Positions 34,766 through 45,298 of a DNA stretch of 64,000 bases are shown here, piece after piece. Source of the DNA: Clostridia bacterium. GTDB taxonomy: Bacteria; Bacillota; Clostridia; Oscillospirales; Acutalibacteraceae. The translations under genes were made by a program, and so were the position numbers. Where the stretch lies: assembly GCA_017397125.1 (NCBI GenBank), contig JAFQKB010000052.1, positions 1 to 64,000 of the forward strand. The letters are read 5' to 3'. Under the pieces are notes generated by a model that was given only the letters and a program-made list of their open reading frames with translations, was not told where the DNA came from and ran no database searches. How positions within the stretch are numbered: the stretch's first letter is position 1; each line of letters begins with the position of its first letter.

Positions 34766-35845
34766 TTACTGTTGATGATCGGCCTGCTGTAGTTGCTCGG
34801 CCCGGTGGGCGGTGATGAGAGCGTCCACTACCTCGTCCAGGTCGCCGTTGAGAATGGAATCGATTTTGTACAGGGTCAGACCGATGCGGTGATCGGTCAC
34901 ACGCCCCTGGGGAAAGTTATAGGTACGGATGCGCTCGCTGCGGTCGCCGGTGCCCACCTGGGATCTGCGGTCGGCGGCGATGGCGGACTGCTGTTCCTGC
35001 TGCTTTTTCTCCAGCAGCCGGGCACGCAGCACCCGCATGGCCTTATCTTTGTTTTTGAACTGGCTGCGCTCGTCCTGGCATTCCACCACCGTGCCGGTGG
35101 GCAGGTGGGTGATGCGGATGGCGGATTCGGTCTTGTTGATATGCTGTCCGCCGGCGCCGCTGGAGCGGTAGGTGTCGATCTGCAGGTCGGCCGGATTGAT
35201 CTCCAGCTCCACCTCCTCCGCCTCGGGTAGCACCGCCACCGTCACGGTGGAGGTGTGGATGCGGCCGCCGGTTTCGGTCTCCGGCACCCGCTGCACCCGG
35301 TGAACGCCGCTCTCGAACTTGAATCGGCTGTAGGCGCCGTCGCCGGAGATAACAAAACTGACTTCTTTGCAGCCACCCAACTCGGTCTCGCTCACATTGA
35401 TGGGCTCGTGTCGCAGACCGCGCCGCTCGGCGTACATGGTGTACATCCGGTACAGACTGCCGGCGAACAGCGCCGATTCTTCGCCGCCGGCACCGGCCCG
35501 GATCTCTACGATCACGTTGCGGTCGTCGTTGGGGTCTCGGGGCAATAGAAGTATCTTCAGCTCTTCCGTTATCTGCTGCAGGGCTTCTTTGGCGTCTGCC
35601 CATTCCTGCTGTGCTAACTGCTGCAGCTCTTTGTCACCGCTGCTGTCTGCCAGCAGCTCTTCCGCCTCTTGTAGACGGGACTGCTGTGCCTGATAGGTTT
35701 GATAGGCCTCGGCGATGGGGCGCAGGGTGCCCAGCTCCTTCATCAGTGCGCTGTACAGGTCCGGCTGTGCTGCCACCTCCGGCTGATACAGTTGGCTGTT
35801 GATCTCTTCGTAGCGGTTGGCCACCGCCTGTAGTTTATCCAACAT
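34766..35845 (-). CDS. prfA: Peptide chain release factor 1
   Basis: A 359-residue class I release factor recognising UAA and UAG. The GGQ tripeptide that triggers peptidyl-tRNA hydrolysis is in [16 protein letters not shown] (about residue 231). The full-length N-terminal helical domain is present, so this is not a short RF-H or ArfB type. AAAGGCGG precedes the ATG. It is probably transcribed with the upstream DUF951 gene. Confidence 0.95.
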   Translation of the reverse strand: MLDKLQAVANRYEEINSQLYQPEVAAQPDLYSALMKELGTLRPIAEAYQTYQAQQSRLQEAEELLADSSGDKELQQLAQQEWADAKEALQQITEELKILLLPRDPNDDRNVIVEIRAGAGGEESALFAGSLYRMYTMYAERRGLRHEPINVSETELGGCKEVSFVISGDGAYSRFKFESGVHRVQRVPETETGGRIHTSTVTVAVLPEAEEVELEINPADLQIDTYRSSGAGGQHINKTESAIRITHLPTGTVVECQDERSQFKNKDKAMRVLRARLLEKKQQEQQSAIAADRRSQVGTGDRSERIRTYNFPQGRVTDHRIGLTLYKIDSILNGDLDEVVDALITAHRAEQLQQADHQQ

Positions 35846-35900
35846 CTGTGTGCCGCCTTTCTGTGGTTATTCCCGGCTGGTGCCGGCCGCAGAGGGGAGG

Positions 35901-36083
35901 CTATTCGTCCCGCAGAATTTTGCGGATGTTCTTTTCCGCCTTGTGGCGGGGGATCATCATCTCGTGACCGCAGCCGGCGCAGCGCAGGCGAAAATCCATA
36001 CCGATGCGCAGCACCGAAAAGGTGTGACTGCCGCAGGGGTGATTCTTTTTCATTTCCAGAATGTCGCCGACCCGCACGTCCAT
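35901..36083 (-). CDS. DUF951 small zinc-ribbon-like protein
   Basis: A 60-residue protein starting MDVRVGDILEMKKNHPCGSH and containing RCAGCGHEMM, the hallmark of the DUF951 family found near prfA and chromosome-partition genes in Firmicutes. The three cysteines and a histidine could hold zinc. AGGAGG precedes ATG 36083. An upstream in-frame extension to 36278 is unlikely because the promoter lies inside it. Confidence 0.9.
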   Translation of the reverse strand: MDVRVGDILEMKKNHPCGSHTFSVLRIGMDFRLRCAGCGHEMMIPRHKAEKNIRKILRDE

Positions 36084-36138
36084 GATGCTCCTCCTATCTA
36101 TACTACTGTGTTTATCTGATTTATAAATATACGCATCC

Positions 36139-36167
36139 ATTCTATCACATTCTGTGCTCGTGTGCAA
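36139..36167 (-). promoter_or_regulatory. Promoter of the DUF951-prfA operon
   Basis: On the minus strand, TTGCAC (36167-36162) and TAGAAT (36144-36139) are 17 bp apart. Confidence 0.75.
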
Positions 36168-36279
36168 TGTTTTAATACAAAATTTGTTGTCGAATAGAAT
36201 TATTTTTCCCGGGTATGCTATGGCCGTGGGTAATGAATCGCCCACAGAAATAAGTTGTGTGAAACAGGAGGTATGCATC

Positions 36280-36420
36280 GTGGATCAGAACAAGCAGAAC
36301 AATCAGCAGAATAAGCAGAATCAGAACAACCAGCAGAACAAGCAGAACCAGAACAACCAGCAGAACAAGCAGAACCAGAACAATCAGAACAAGTCCGAAA
36401 ACCGCAACAACAACTACTAA
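36280..36420 (+). CDS. 46-residue Q/N/K-rich repetitive peptide
   Basis: A tiny gene with GTG start at 36280, seven bases after a perfect AGGAGGT. After five residues come three identical nine-residue units NNQQNKQNQ and a tail NKSENRNNNY. The peptide has no hydrophobic residues and should be disordered. Composition recalls gamma-type small acid-soluble spore proteins, but the typical motif of that family is not present, so function is unknown. A strong terminator follows the stop, which supports a real transcription unit. No clear sigma-A promoter is visible upstream. Confidence 0.72.
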   Translation: MDQNKQNNQQNKQNQNNQQNKQNQNNQQNKQNQNNQNKSENRNNNY

Positions 36421-36425
36421 TTACA

Positions 36426-36459
36426 AAGAGAGCCTGACCCCACGGGTCAGGCTCTCTTT
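36426..36459. terminator. Bidirectional terminator
   Basis: AGAGAGCCTGACCC pairs with GGGTCAGGCTCTCT, followed by T residues, between two converging genes. Confidence 0.9.
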
Positions 36460-36467
36460 ATAAGCGT

Positions 36468-36941
36468 TTATTCCTTGTCCAGGCCGGATACGATATCCGG
36501 TAGCAGCTCTTGCAGACGGTTCTGTAACAGATTGAGGGTGTCGGCGGGCAGCGTGCCGGTCACAGATAGCACCACCTCGTCGGTGATGACCATCCGTGGA
36601 AAGGTGAAGGTGCCGTAGCTGCGGGGCTGGGTCACGTTTACCGGAATGCTCTTGTTCTTACACTCTGTGGCAATGGCGATATTCATGTTATTGTCTTCGG
36701 TGGCGGCTACACACAGCTGGGAGTTGCTGCAATCGCCCCGGAAATATTTGCGGGGCAGGTGACGAATCTGCCCATTATTGCTCAAGTGTGAAAGTTCTGA
36801 GCATATCTGAGGCGAAATAACCGTCACTTTGGCTCCAAAGCGCAATAGCTCCTGTACGCGGCGCAGTGCGCTTTTTCCACCGCCGAACACGGTGCAGTTA
36901 TTCCCTTTTATATCTACGTGAAGCGGAAATCCGATGGGCAT
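36468..36941 (-). CDS. Precorrin-2 dehydrogenase/CysG N-domain-like protein
   Basis: A 157-residue protein with a Rossmann fold (NCTVFGGGKSALRRVQELL, KVTVISP) followed by RKYFRGDC and VAATEDNNMN, matching the NAD-dependent dehydrogenase half of siroheme synthase (Met8/CysG N-terminus). Full enzymes have 200 or more residues; this one lacks most of the C-terminal dimerisation and ferrochelatase part. It stands alone, with no other tetrapyrrole genes nearby. It may be a degenerate or reduced siroheme enzyme, or another NAD-binding protein. Confidence 0.75.
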   Translation of the reverse strand: MPIGFPLHVDIKGNNCTVFGGGKSALRRVQELLRFGAKVTVISPQICSELSHLSNNGQIRHLPRKYFRGDCSNSQLCVAATEDNNMNIAIATECKNKSIPVNVTQPRSYGTFTFPRMVITDEVVLSVTGTLPADTLNLLQNRLQELLPDIVSGLDKE

Positions 36942-36974
36942 AGGTGCCCTCCTCTACATAAATCTACATTATAA

Positions 36975-37003
36975 ATCATAACACAATCATCCATATACTA
37001 CAA
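36975..37003 (-). promoter_or_regulatory. Promoter of the CysG-N-like gene
   Basis: On the minus strand, TTGTAG (37003-36998) and TATGAT (36980-36975) are 17 bp apart. Confidence 0.65.
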
Positions 37004-37061
37004 TAGGACAAAAGTGCTAAAAATTCACCGGATTATATGGTAAAAGCAAATAAAGGACCGG

Positions 37062-37092
37062 TGAATAAACAGCGGTCGGTCTGCCCATACTG
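37062..37092 (+). promoter_or_regulatory. Sigma-F/sigma-G-type (forespore) promoter
   Basis: TGAATA at 37062-37067 and CATACTG at 37086-37092, 18 bp apart, match the Bacillus/Clostridium sigma-G consensus (TGAATA, CATACTA). No sigma-A hexamers are better placed. Confidence 0.6.
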
Positions 37093-37116
37093 TTTACGAA
37101 CAAAGGAGGAATGGCG

Positions 37117-37827
37117 ATGAAGGAATCACGATACGGGCGTTCCCGTTTTTCTAATTTTTTACGCAGCAACGGTGTGTATCTGGCTCTGGCGGCAAGCCTG
37201 CTGGCGGTGGGCGGTGTGGCGGTGGCCGGGCTGGGACAGCAGTTGTTTCACAGCCCCACGGAAAGCTCAGCACCCCCGGAGGAGCAGGTGGAGCAAAACG
37301 TCACCGGTCAGCCGGACGACCGCACCACCACCACGACGATCACTACCACAACTGCCGCCACTACGACTGCGACCACCACGACCACAGAAAAAGCACCGGA
37401 CCTGTACGTGCTGCCGCTGAGCAATACGGTGCAAAAGCCCTTTTCGGTGGACGCACCGCTGTATTCCGAAACAATGGGGGACTGGCGCATCCACACCGGT
37501 GCCGATTTTGCCGGCAGTGAGGGGCAAAAGGTGAAGACCGTGGCCCGGGGCACCGTTTCGGCGGTGGAGCAGGACCCGATGTGGGGCGGAGTGATCACCG
37601 TTGACCACGGTGTCGGGGTGGTATCCCGCTACTGTGGTGTTACCCCGTCGGTGCGTGTGGGGGATCAGTTGGACGTGGGGGACAGCATTGGTACTCTGTC
37701 CACAGCCCCCTGCGAGTGTGCACTGCCGGCCCATCTGCATCTGGAGATGACGGTGGATGGTCAGCCGGTGGACCCGGTGGCGGCACTGGGTCTAGAGGTG
37801 CGCTACGCCGACACAACAGACGAATGA
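37117..37827 (+). CDS. Membrane-anchored M23 metallopeptidase-family protein, SpoIIQ-like
   Basis: A 236-residue protein with a short basic N-terminus, one membrane helix (GVYLALAASLLAVGGVAVAGL), a Thr-rich linker (about 60-90) and a C-terminal M23 (LytM) domain. The zinc ligands appear present in HTGADF and HLHLE. SpoIIQ has this same architecture in the forespore membrane, where it faces SpoIIIAH across the intermembrane space; several clostridial SpoIIQ proteins keep the active site, as here. The forespore-type promoter supports that role. A vegetative peptidoglycan hydrolase is the alternative. AAAGGAGG is 7 nt before ATG 37117 and touches ATG 37111, so the former is preferred. Confidence 0.8.
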   Translation: MKESRYGRSRFSNFLRSNGVYLALAASLLAVGGVAVAGLGQQLFHSPTESSAPPEEQVEQNVTGQPDDRTTTTTITTTTAATTTATTTTTEKAPDLYVLPLSNTVQKPFSVDAPLYSETMGDWRIHTGADFAGSEGQKVKTVARGTVSAVEQDPMWGGVITVDHGVGVVSRYCGVTPSVRVGDQLDVGDSIGTLSTAPCECALPAHLHLEMTVDGQPVDPVAALGLEVRYADTTDE

Positions 37828-37947
37828 AACCTGCCCCCGGAAAGCTGCCGTGCCGACCATTTGGTGCAGCAGAAACGGTCAGAGGGGCAAAAGAGCAGCC
37901 GCCGGTTTCCGGTGGCTGTTTTTTTGCCCATAGACACAGGAAACATC

Positions 37948-37976
37948 TTGACAAAAGGCGGACTGTCTTTTATACT
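37948..37976 (+). promoter_or_regulatory. Promoter of the alaS transcript
   Basis: TTGACA and TATACT are 17 bp apart, just upstream of the T-box leader. Confidence 0.88.
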
Positions 37977-37982
37977 ATTTTA

Positions 37983-38189
37983 TGTCAAATGCGTTGACGG
38001 AGAATCAGCGAAAACGGACGCGTACAGAGAGAGCCGCTGAGGTATCATACCTCGCTGCGAGGCGGCTTCGCAGGACCTTTCGCCCGCCACTCCCGAGCAC
38101 CCCGCGAAACAAGCGGCGGCGTCCGGCCTGCGTTAGGGGCCATAAAGCGGTACAGCCATCACGGCTGTGCAATTTGGGTGGTACCACGG
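37983..38189 (+). ncRNA. T-box leader of alaS
   Basis: The conserved T-box sequence TGGGTGGTACCACGG is at 38175-38189. Upstream is a long stem-loop region with an AGAGAG element (38026) as in stem I of T-boxes. The downstream gene encodes alanyl-tRNA synthetase, so uncharged tRNA-Ala should stabilise the antiterminator. I could not assign the specifier codon with confidence. Confidence 0.9.
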
Positions 38190-38229
38190 AACCTCCGTCC
38201 CATACCGGGGCGGAGGTTTCTTTATTTTT
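38190..38229 (+). terminator. T-box-controlled terminator
   Basis: ACCTCCG pairs with CGGAGGT (with further pairing inside) and is followed by a T-rich tail. The 5' arm directly abuts the T-box sequence. Confidence 0.85.
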
Positions 38230-38257
38230 GGCCACCGACAGAAAGGAAGCAAAGAAT

Positions 38258-40912
38258 ATGGCAAAAGAATTGAAAAAGTACGGTGTAAACGAACTGCGCG
38301 AGATGTATCTTTCTTTCTTCGAGAGCAAGGACCATCTCCGTCTGCCCAGTTTTTCGCTGGTTCCCCACAATGACAAGAGCCTGCTGCTCATCAATGCGGG
38401 TATGACCCCCCTCAAGCCCTATTTCACCGGCGCCGAGGTGCCGCCCCGCAACCGGGTGACCACCTGCCAGAAGTGCATCCGCACCGGCGACATCGAGAAC
38501 GTGGGCAAGACCGCCCGCCACGGCACCTTCTTCGAGATGCTGGGCAATTTCTCCTTCGGAGATTATTTCAAGCACGAGGCCATTGCCTGGTCCTGGGAGT
38601 TTCTGACCGAGGTAGTGGGTCTGGACCCCGAGCGCCTGTATCCCTCCGTGTACGTAGAGGATGACGAGGCCTTCGATATCTGGAATAAGGAGATCGGCAT
38701 CGCCCCCGAGCGCATCTTCCGTTTTGGTAAGGGGGATAACTTCTGGGAGCACGGCGCCGGTCCCTGCGGCCCCTGCTCCGAGATCTACTACGATCGCGGC
38801 GAAAAGTACGGCTGCGGCAGCCCGGACTGCACGGTAGGCTGCGAGTGTGATCGTTATATCGAGGTGTGGAACAACGTGTTCACCCAGTTCGAGAACGACG
38901 GCGCCGGCAACTACACCACGCTGGAGAAGAAAAACATCGACACCGGCATGGGCCTGGAGCGTCTGGCCGTCGTGGTGCAGGACGTGGACTCTATTTTCGA
39001 CGTGGATACCCTCCACGCCCTGCGTCAGCACGTGTGCGATCTGGCCGGCAAGACCTACAAGGAGAATTATCAGAACGACGTGTCCATCCGTCTGATCACT
39101 GACCACATCCGCTCCGCCACCTTTATGATCTCCGACGGCATTATGCCCACCAACGAGGGCCGGGGCTACGTGCTGCGCCGCCTGATCCGCCGCGCCGCCC
39201 GTCACGGCCGCCTGCTGGGCATCGACGGTCTGTTCCTGGCCCAGCTGAGCCGCACGGTCATCGAGGGCTCCAAGGACGGCTATCCCGAGCTGGACGAGAA
39301 GAAGGAGTTCATTTTTAAGGTGCTCTCCAATGAGGAGACCCAGTTTAACAAGACCATCGACCAGGGCCTGCGGATCCTGGGCGAGATGGAGGAGGCTATG
39401 CAGTCCGCCGGCAGGACGGAGCTGGACGGCGCCTCTGTGTTCAAGCTGTACGATACCTACGGCTTCCCGGTGGACCTGACCCGTGAGATTCTTACTGAAA
39501 AGGGTTACACCATCGACGAGGACGGCTTTAAGGCAGAGATGGAGGAGCAGCGCACCCGTGCCCGTACCTCCCGTGAGGTGACCAACTATATGGGCGCCGA
39601 CGCCACTGTCTACGATCAGATCGATGCTTCGGTCACCAGCGCCTTTGTGGGCTATGACAGCCTGACCGCCACCTCTGCGGTGACGGTGCTGGCGGGCGAG
39701 AATGAGCTGTGCGAGAGTCTGGCCGAGGGTCAGCAGGGCACCGTGTTCACCGACGAGACTCCCTTCTATGCCACCATGGGCGGTCAGGAGGGCGACCGCG
39801 GCGTCATCGTGGGTAAAAACGGCCGATTTGCCGTATTCGAGACCATCAAGCTGCGGGGCGGTAAGGTAGGCCACGTGGGTGTGGTCACCGAGGGTATACT
39901 GTCGGTGGGTGACAAAGTGGAGCTGAACGTAGAGAGCACATCCCGTCAGCAGACCTGTAAGAACCACTCCGCCACCCACCTGCTGCAGAAGGCGCTGCGC
40001 ACCGTGCTGGGCGAGCACGTAGAGCAGAAGGGCTCGCTGGTAACGCCCACCCGCCTGCGCTTTGACTTTGCTCACTTCCAGGCCATGACGGCAGAAGAAA
40101 TGGCGCAGGTGGAGGCGCTGGTCAACCAGCAGATCGCCGCCGACCTGGCGGTGGTCACCGCCGAGATGACGGTGGAAGAGGCCAAAAAGTCCGGCGCCAT
40201 GGCGCTGTTTGGTGAAAAATACGGCGACACTGTCCGTGTGGTTACCATGGGGGACTTCTCCAAGGAGCTGTGCGGCGGTACCCACGTGCCCCACACCGGG
40301 GTGATCACCACCTTCAAGATCCTCAGTGAGAGTGGCATCGCCGCCGGTGTGCGCCGTATCGAGGCGATTACCGGTGATAACGTACTGGCTTATTATGCAG
40401 GTCTGGAGCAGAGAATGAGCTCTATTGCTGCGCTTCTTAAGGCCAAGGATACCGAGATTGAGGACAAAATCGCCGCTCTGACCGCCCAGGTCAAGAGCCT
40501 GTCGGCGGAGAACGAGGGTCTCAAGAATAAGCTGGCACAGAGCGCTCTGGGCGACGTGATGAGCCAGGTGCAGGAGATCAAGGGCGTCAAGGTGCTGGCC
40601 ACCCGTGTGCCCGGTCTGGATGCCGGCGGTCTGCGCGAGCTGGGCGACCAGCTGCGGGATAAGATCGGCGAGGGTGTGGTGGTGCTGGTCACCACCACCG
40701 AGGACAAAGTGAACATTCTGGCCACCGCTACCGCCGGCGCCGTGGCAAAGGGTGCCCACTCCGGCAACATTGTCCGCACCATTGCCGCTGTCTGCGACGG
40801 TAAGGGCGGCGGCCGTCCCGATTCTGCCATGGCCGGCGGCAAGGACGTGTCCAAGGCGGACGATGTGGTAGCCGCCGTGGCGGATACCGTTGCCGCTATG
40901 CTGAAGGATTGA
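38258..40912 (+). CDS. alaS: Alanyl-tRNA synthetase
   Basis: An 884-residue class II synthetase of normal length. Aminoacylation motifs are at the N-terminus (FSLVPHNDKSLLLINAGM, RHGTFFEMLGNFSFGDYFK), editing-domain zinc residues in HSATHLLQ and CGGTHVPHTG, and a C-terminal DHHA1 domain ending near KGGGRPDSAMAGGKD. ATG 38258 is the start because GAAAGGAAG precedes it; an open frame extending back to 37982 lies inside the T-box leader and is not translated. A HIT gene follows after 15 nt. Confidence 0.97.
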   Translation: MAKELKKYGVNELREMYLSFFESKDHLRLPSFSLVPHNDKSLLLINAGMTPLKPYFTGAEVPPRNRVTTCQKCIRTGDIENVGKTARHGTFFEMLGNFSFGDYFKHEAIAWSWEFLTEVVGLDPERLYPSVYVEDDEAFDIWNKEIGIAPERIFRFGKGDNFWEHGAGPCGPCSEIYYDRGEKYGCGSPDCTVGCECDRYIEVWNNVFTQFENDGAGNYTTLEKKNIDTGMGLERLAVVVQDVDSIFDVDTLHALRQHVCDLAGKTYKENYQNDVSIRLITDHIRSATFMISDGIMPTNEGRGYVLRRLIRRAARHGRLLGIDGLFLAQLSRTVIEGSKDGYPELDEKKEFIFKVLSNEETQFNKTIDQGLRILGEMEEAMQSAGRTELDGASVFKLYDTYGFPVDLTREILTEKGYTIDEDGFKAEMEEQRTRARTSREVTNYMGADATVYDQIDASVTSAFVGYDSLTATSAVTVLAGENELCESLAEGQQGTVFTDETPFYATMGGQEGDRGVIVGKNGRFAVFETIKLRGGKVGHVGVVTEGILSVGDKVELNVESTSRQQTCKNHSATHLLQKALRTVLGEHVEQKGSLVTPTRLRFDFAHFQAMTAEEMAQVEALVNQQIAADLAVVTAEMTVEEAKKSGAMALFGEKYGDTVRVVTMGDFSKELCGGTHVPHTGVITTFKILSESGIAAGVRRIEAITGDNVLAYYAGLEQRMSSIAALLKAKDTEIEDKIAALTAQVKSLSAENEGLKNKLAQSALGDVMSQVQEIKGVKVLATRVPGLDAGGLRELGDQLRDKIGEGVVVLVTTTEDKVNILATATAGAVAKGAHSGNIVRTIAAVCDGKGGGRPDSAMAGGKDVSKADDVVAAVADTVAAMLKD

Positions 40913-40927
40913 TAGGAGGTAGCGACC

Positions 40928-41260
40928 ATGGATTGCTTATTCTGTAAGATCGTGGCAGGGGAGATCCCCTCCAAAAAGGTGTACGAGGACGACCGGGTGT
41001 TGGCCTTCTACGACATTGCTCCCGCGGCGCCGGTGCACGTTTTGTTCATTCCTAAGGTGCATCTGGCCGGTGTGCGGGACGTCACCGCTGACAACGCGGC
41101 GGTGGTGGCTCATATTTTCAGCGTCATTCCCCAGGTGGCTGCCCAGCTGGGTGTCACCGACTATCGCATCGTGTCCAACAACGGCCCAGAGGCGGGGCAG
41201 ACGGTGCAGCATCTGCACTTTCATCTCCTTGCCGGCCGCCCCCTGGGCGGTATGGCGTAA
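40928..41260 (+). CDS. HIT-family nucleotide-binding protein
   Basis: A 110-residue histidine-triad protein with the zinc-type N-terminus CLFCKIVAGEIPS and the active-site triad HLHFHLLAG. HIT proteins hydrolyse AMP-lysine, AMP-NH2 and similar nucleotides; the bacterial Hint type may clear adenylates formed by aminoacyl-tRNA synthetases, which fits its place behind alaS. AGGAGGT precedes the ATG. Confidence 0.93.
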   Translation: MDCLFCKIVAGEIPSKKVYEDDRVLAFYDIAPAAPVHVLFIPKVHLAGVRDVTADNAAVVAHIFSVIPQVAAQLGVTDYRIVSNNGPEAGQTVQHLHFHLLAGRPLGGMA

Positions 41261-41269
41261 GGGGACGAT

Positions 41270-42157
41270 ATGCAGTATGTGGTAATTGACCTGGAGTGGA
41301 ACGGAAGCTACTCCAAGCGCGCTCACTGCTATTTCAATGAGATCATTGAGGTGGGCGCGGTCAAGGTCAGCGAGCAGATGCAGATACTGGACACGTTTCG
41401 CTCCGCCATCCGACCGGTTGTGAGCAAAAAGCTGTCCGGCATCGTCACCGATCTCACCAATATCACGGCCGAGGAGCTGGAGGACGGCACCACCTTTATG
41501 GGGATGATGCGGGATCTGTCCCGCTGGATGGGCAAGGAGCCTGCGGTGGTTTTGACCTGGAGCAACACCGACCTGCTGGTGCTGATGGAGAACTGCCGGT
41601 TTTTCACCGGACGGCAGGAGATCCCCTTTTTGCGCAACTATATGGATTTTCAGATCTATGCCCAGCGGCGCATGGGGGTGGACACCTCCCAGCAGCTGGG
41701 TCTGGCCCGGGCCGGCGAGATGCTGGGCATCCCGGAGGACGATATGTCTCTGCACCGGGCGCTGGACGATAGCAGGCTGACCGCCGCCATCCTGCAAAAG
41801 GTGTATGACCGGGACAGCTTTGTGGACGGGATTATGCCGGTGGACGATGAATTCTACCGCCGCATAACCTTTAAGACTACCCTCATCAAGGACCTGGACG
41901 ACCCGCTGGTCAAGCGCAGTGAGCTTGCCTTCGATTGTCCGGATTGCGGCCGCAATATGAAGCGCAAGGGCAACTGGCGCTTTCGCAGCCGTGCTTTTTG
42001 TGCTGAGCTTTCCTGTCACCGCTGCGGTAAGAAGTATACCGGGCGCGTGCAGTACAGACTGAAATACGAGGGCGTCGAGGTGCGCAAAAAGCTGACGGAG
42101 ATCCTGCCAAAGGCGGAGTCGGCCGATACCGCCCAAGACCCTGCCGTCACCGTCTGA
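41270..42157 (+). CDS. DEDD-type 3'-5' exonuclease with C-terminal zinc ribbon
   Basis: A 295-residue protein. Residues 1-190 form an RNase T/DnaQ-like exonuclease with DLEWNG (ExoI, Asp and Glu), a central Asp and HRALDDSR (ExoIII). Residues about 225-275 carry a four-cysteine zinc ribbon (CPDCGR and CHRCGK). It resembles the KapD-like exonucleases of Firmicutes; RNA or DNA substrate cannot be distinguished. It starts 9 nt after the HIT gene. Confidence 0.85.
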   Translation: MQYVVIDLEWNGSYSKRAHCYFNEIIEVGAVKVSEQMQILDTFRSAIRPVVSKKLSGIVTDLTNITAEELEDGTTFMGMMRDLSRWMGKEPAVVLTWSNTDLLVLMENCRFFTGRQEIPFLRNYMDFQIYAQRRMGVDTSQQLGLARAGEMLGIPEDDMSLHRALDDSRLTAAILQKVYDRDSFVDGIMPVDDEFYRRITFKTTLIKDLDDPLVKRSELAFDCPDCGRNMKRKGNWRFRSRAFCAELSCHRCGKKYTGRVQYRLKYEGVEVRKKLTEILPKAESADTAQDPAVTV

Positions 42158-42207
42158 TCGGCACCGTATACAGGCCTCTGCCGTAGTATGGCATGAGGTG
42201 ATATCCG

Positions 42208-42900
42208 GTGAAGAGGGTGTTTGATTTTCGCCGTCAGCGGCGTAGAAAGCGTTTTTTACATGCTTTTCTCTGGTTACTGCTGGCATCGGCGGTGTTGCTG
42301 ACAGCCGTTTTCGGTTGCCGATCTGTCGTGACCGCTTTTGCGGAGAGCCAGGCGGTGTGGACAGCCACAAAGGTGGCCAACGAAACGGTGGCTCGGGTGC
42401 TGGAGACCCACGCTGACTTGTGCCGGTCTATGGTGAATGTGACCTATACCGAAGAGATGCGGCTGTCCGCTATCACTGCTGACACCGCCTCTGTCAATAC
42501 GGTGCGCACCGCCATCACCGCCGCCGCTATGGCGGCGATGGAACAGCAGTCAAGGCTGTCGGTGGAGATTCCCTTTGGAACGCTGGCCGGCATCTCCTGG
42601 CTCAGCGGATGGGGGCCACCTGTTGCCTTTCCTATGAGCTTTACCAGTATGGTGCTGTCGGATGTGTCTTCATCGCTGGAGTCGGCCGGCATCAACCAAA
42701 GCATATACCGCGTGCTGGTACATCTGGACATCAGTCTGTACGTGGTCACGCCCGGTGGCCGCTCCTCAGTGGGGGCGCAGCTGTCCTATCCCGTGGCGGA
42801 GGCGGTGATCCTGGGCGAGGTGCCGGATAACCTGACCGAGGTATACGGCGACGACCAGACCCTACTGGGAAAAATATTTGACTATGGAACCGGGGAATAG
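42208..42900 (+). CDS. yunB: Sporulation protein YunB
   Basis: A 230-residue protein with one N-terminal membrane helix (FLHAFLWLLLASAVLLTAVFG) and the YunB signature (VEIPFGTLAGISWLSGWGPP). In Bacillus subtilis yunB is a sigma-E gene needed for normal spore formation. The start is GTG at 42208, seven bases after GAGGTGA. I found no convincing sigma-E promoter directly upstream. Confidence 0.88.
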   Translation: MKRVFDFRRQRRRKRFLHAFLWLLLASAVLLTAVFGCRSVVTAFAESQAVWTATKVANETVARVLETHADLCRSMVNVTYTEEMRLSAITADTASVNTVRTAITAAAMAAMEQQSRLSVEIPFGTLAGISWLSGWGPPVAFPMSFTSMVLSDVSSSLESAGINQSIYRVLVHLDISLYVVTPGGRSSVGAQLSYPVAEAVILGEVPDNLTEVYGDDQTLLGKIFDYGTGE

Positions 42901-42942
42901 GGGGAAACCTAACCCCGGTATACAATACACGAACAGGAGTGA

Positions 42943-44925
<1,983 letters not shown>

Positions 44926-44936
44926 AGTATAGGAGA

Positions 44937-44968
44937 GACTGCCATCGTAGGGTGGCAGTTTCTTTTTT
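44937..44968 (+). terminator. Intrinsic terminator of ligA
   Basis: ACTGCCA pairs with TGGCAGT, followed by TTCTTTTTT. Confidence 0.85.
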
Positions 44969-44998
44969 GAAAAACAATGGACAAAATCGAAAAAACTC

Positions 44999-45026
44999 TT
45001 GACAAATGCTGGTAATCGTGTATAAT
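44999..45026 (+). promoter_or_regulatory. Promoter of the feo operon
   Basis: TTGACA and TATAAT are 16 bp apart. The DtxR-like dyad at 45034 covers the expected transcription start. Confidence 0.85.
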
Positions 45027-45032
45027 ACTTGT

Positions 45033-45049
45033 GGTTAGCAAAGGCTAAC
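45033..45049 (+). promoter_or_regulatory. DtxR/IdeR-like iron operator upstream of feoA
   Basis: GTTAGC-AAAG-GCTAAC is an inverted repeat close to the DtxR/MntR family consensus with TTAG and CTAA half-sites. It lies just downstream of the -10, so a metal-bound repressor would block transcription. The repressor gene is not in this window. Confidence 0.65.
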
Positions 45050-45078
45050 TAACTACCGGTACTCAAAGGGATGATCGA

Positions 45079-45291
45079 ATGAATTTGTTGGAAGCGCAAG
45101 AGGGGAAAGAGTACATCATCCGCGCCATCGAGACTGATGACGAGGAGATGGACGCTTTTTTGTTCTCTTTGGGCTGCTACAGCGGCGAGCCGATCACGGT
45201 GATCTCTCGCAAGCGTGGCGGCTGTGTGGTTTCTGTCAAGGATGCGCGGTACAACATCGATCGTCTGTTGGCAGAAGCGATCCTTATCTGA
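45079..45291 (+). CDS. feoA: FeoA-family protein
   Basis: A 70-residue SH3-like cytoplasmic protein that supports FeoB-mediated Fe(II) uptake (KEYIIRAIETDDEEMDAFLF, GEPITVISRKRGG). An AAAGGGATG ribosome binding site precedes ATG 45079. It is followed by a hairpin, a second operator-like dyad and feoB. Confidence 0.9.
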   Translation: MNLLEAQEGKEYIIRAIETDDEEMDAFLFSLGCYSGEPITVISRKRGGCVVSVKDARYNIDRLLAEAILI

Positions 45292-45298
45292 TCGCCGG

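Noticed and set aside
36290..36400. Non-coding 27-nt tandem repeat
   Set aside because: The repeat length is a multiple of three, the frame is open from a GTG behind a perfect ribosome binding site to a stop, and a terminator follows.
36468..36941. Functional link between the CysG-N-like protein and the cobalamin riboswitch genes
   Set aside because: The genes are 16 kb apart with no shared regulation visible; the similarity of pathway is not evidence.
37982..38257. In-frame N-terminal extension of alaS
   Set aside because: It overlaps the T-box leader and its terminator. A good ribosome binding site precedes ATG 38258 and the protein length is then normal.
38222..40759. 845-residue reading frame antisense to alaS
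   Set aside because: It is the mirror of a GC-rich coding gene, has no ribosome binding site and shows low-complexity His/Gly/Leu content. The same applies to other long antisense frames, for example opposite the multi-CBM gene, pgk, gpmI and the M18 gene.
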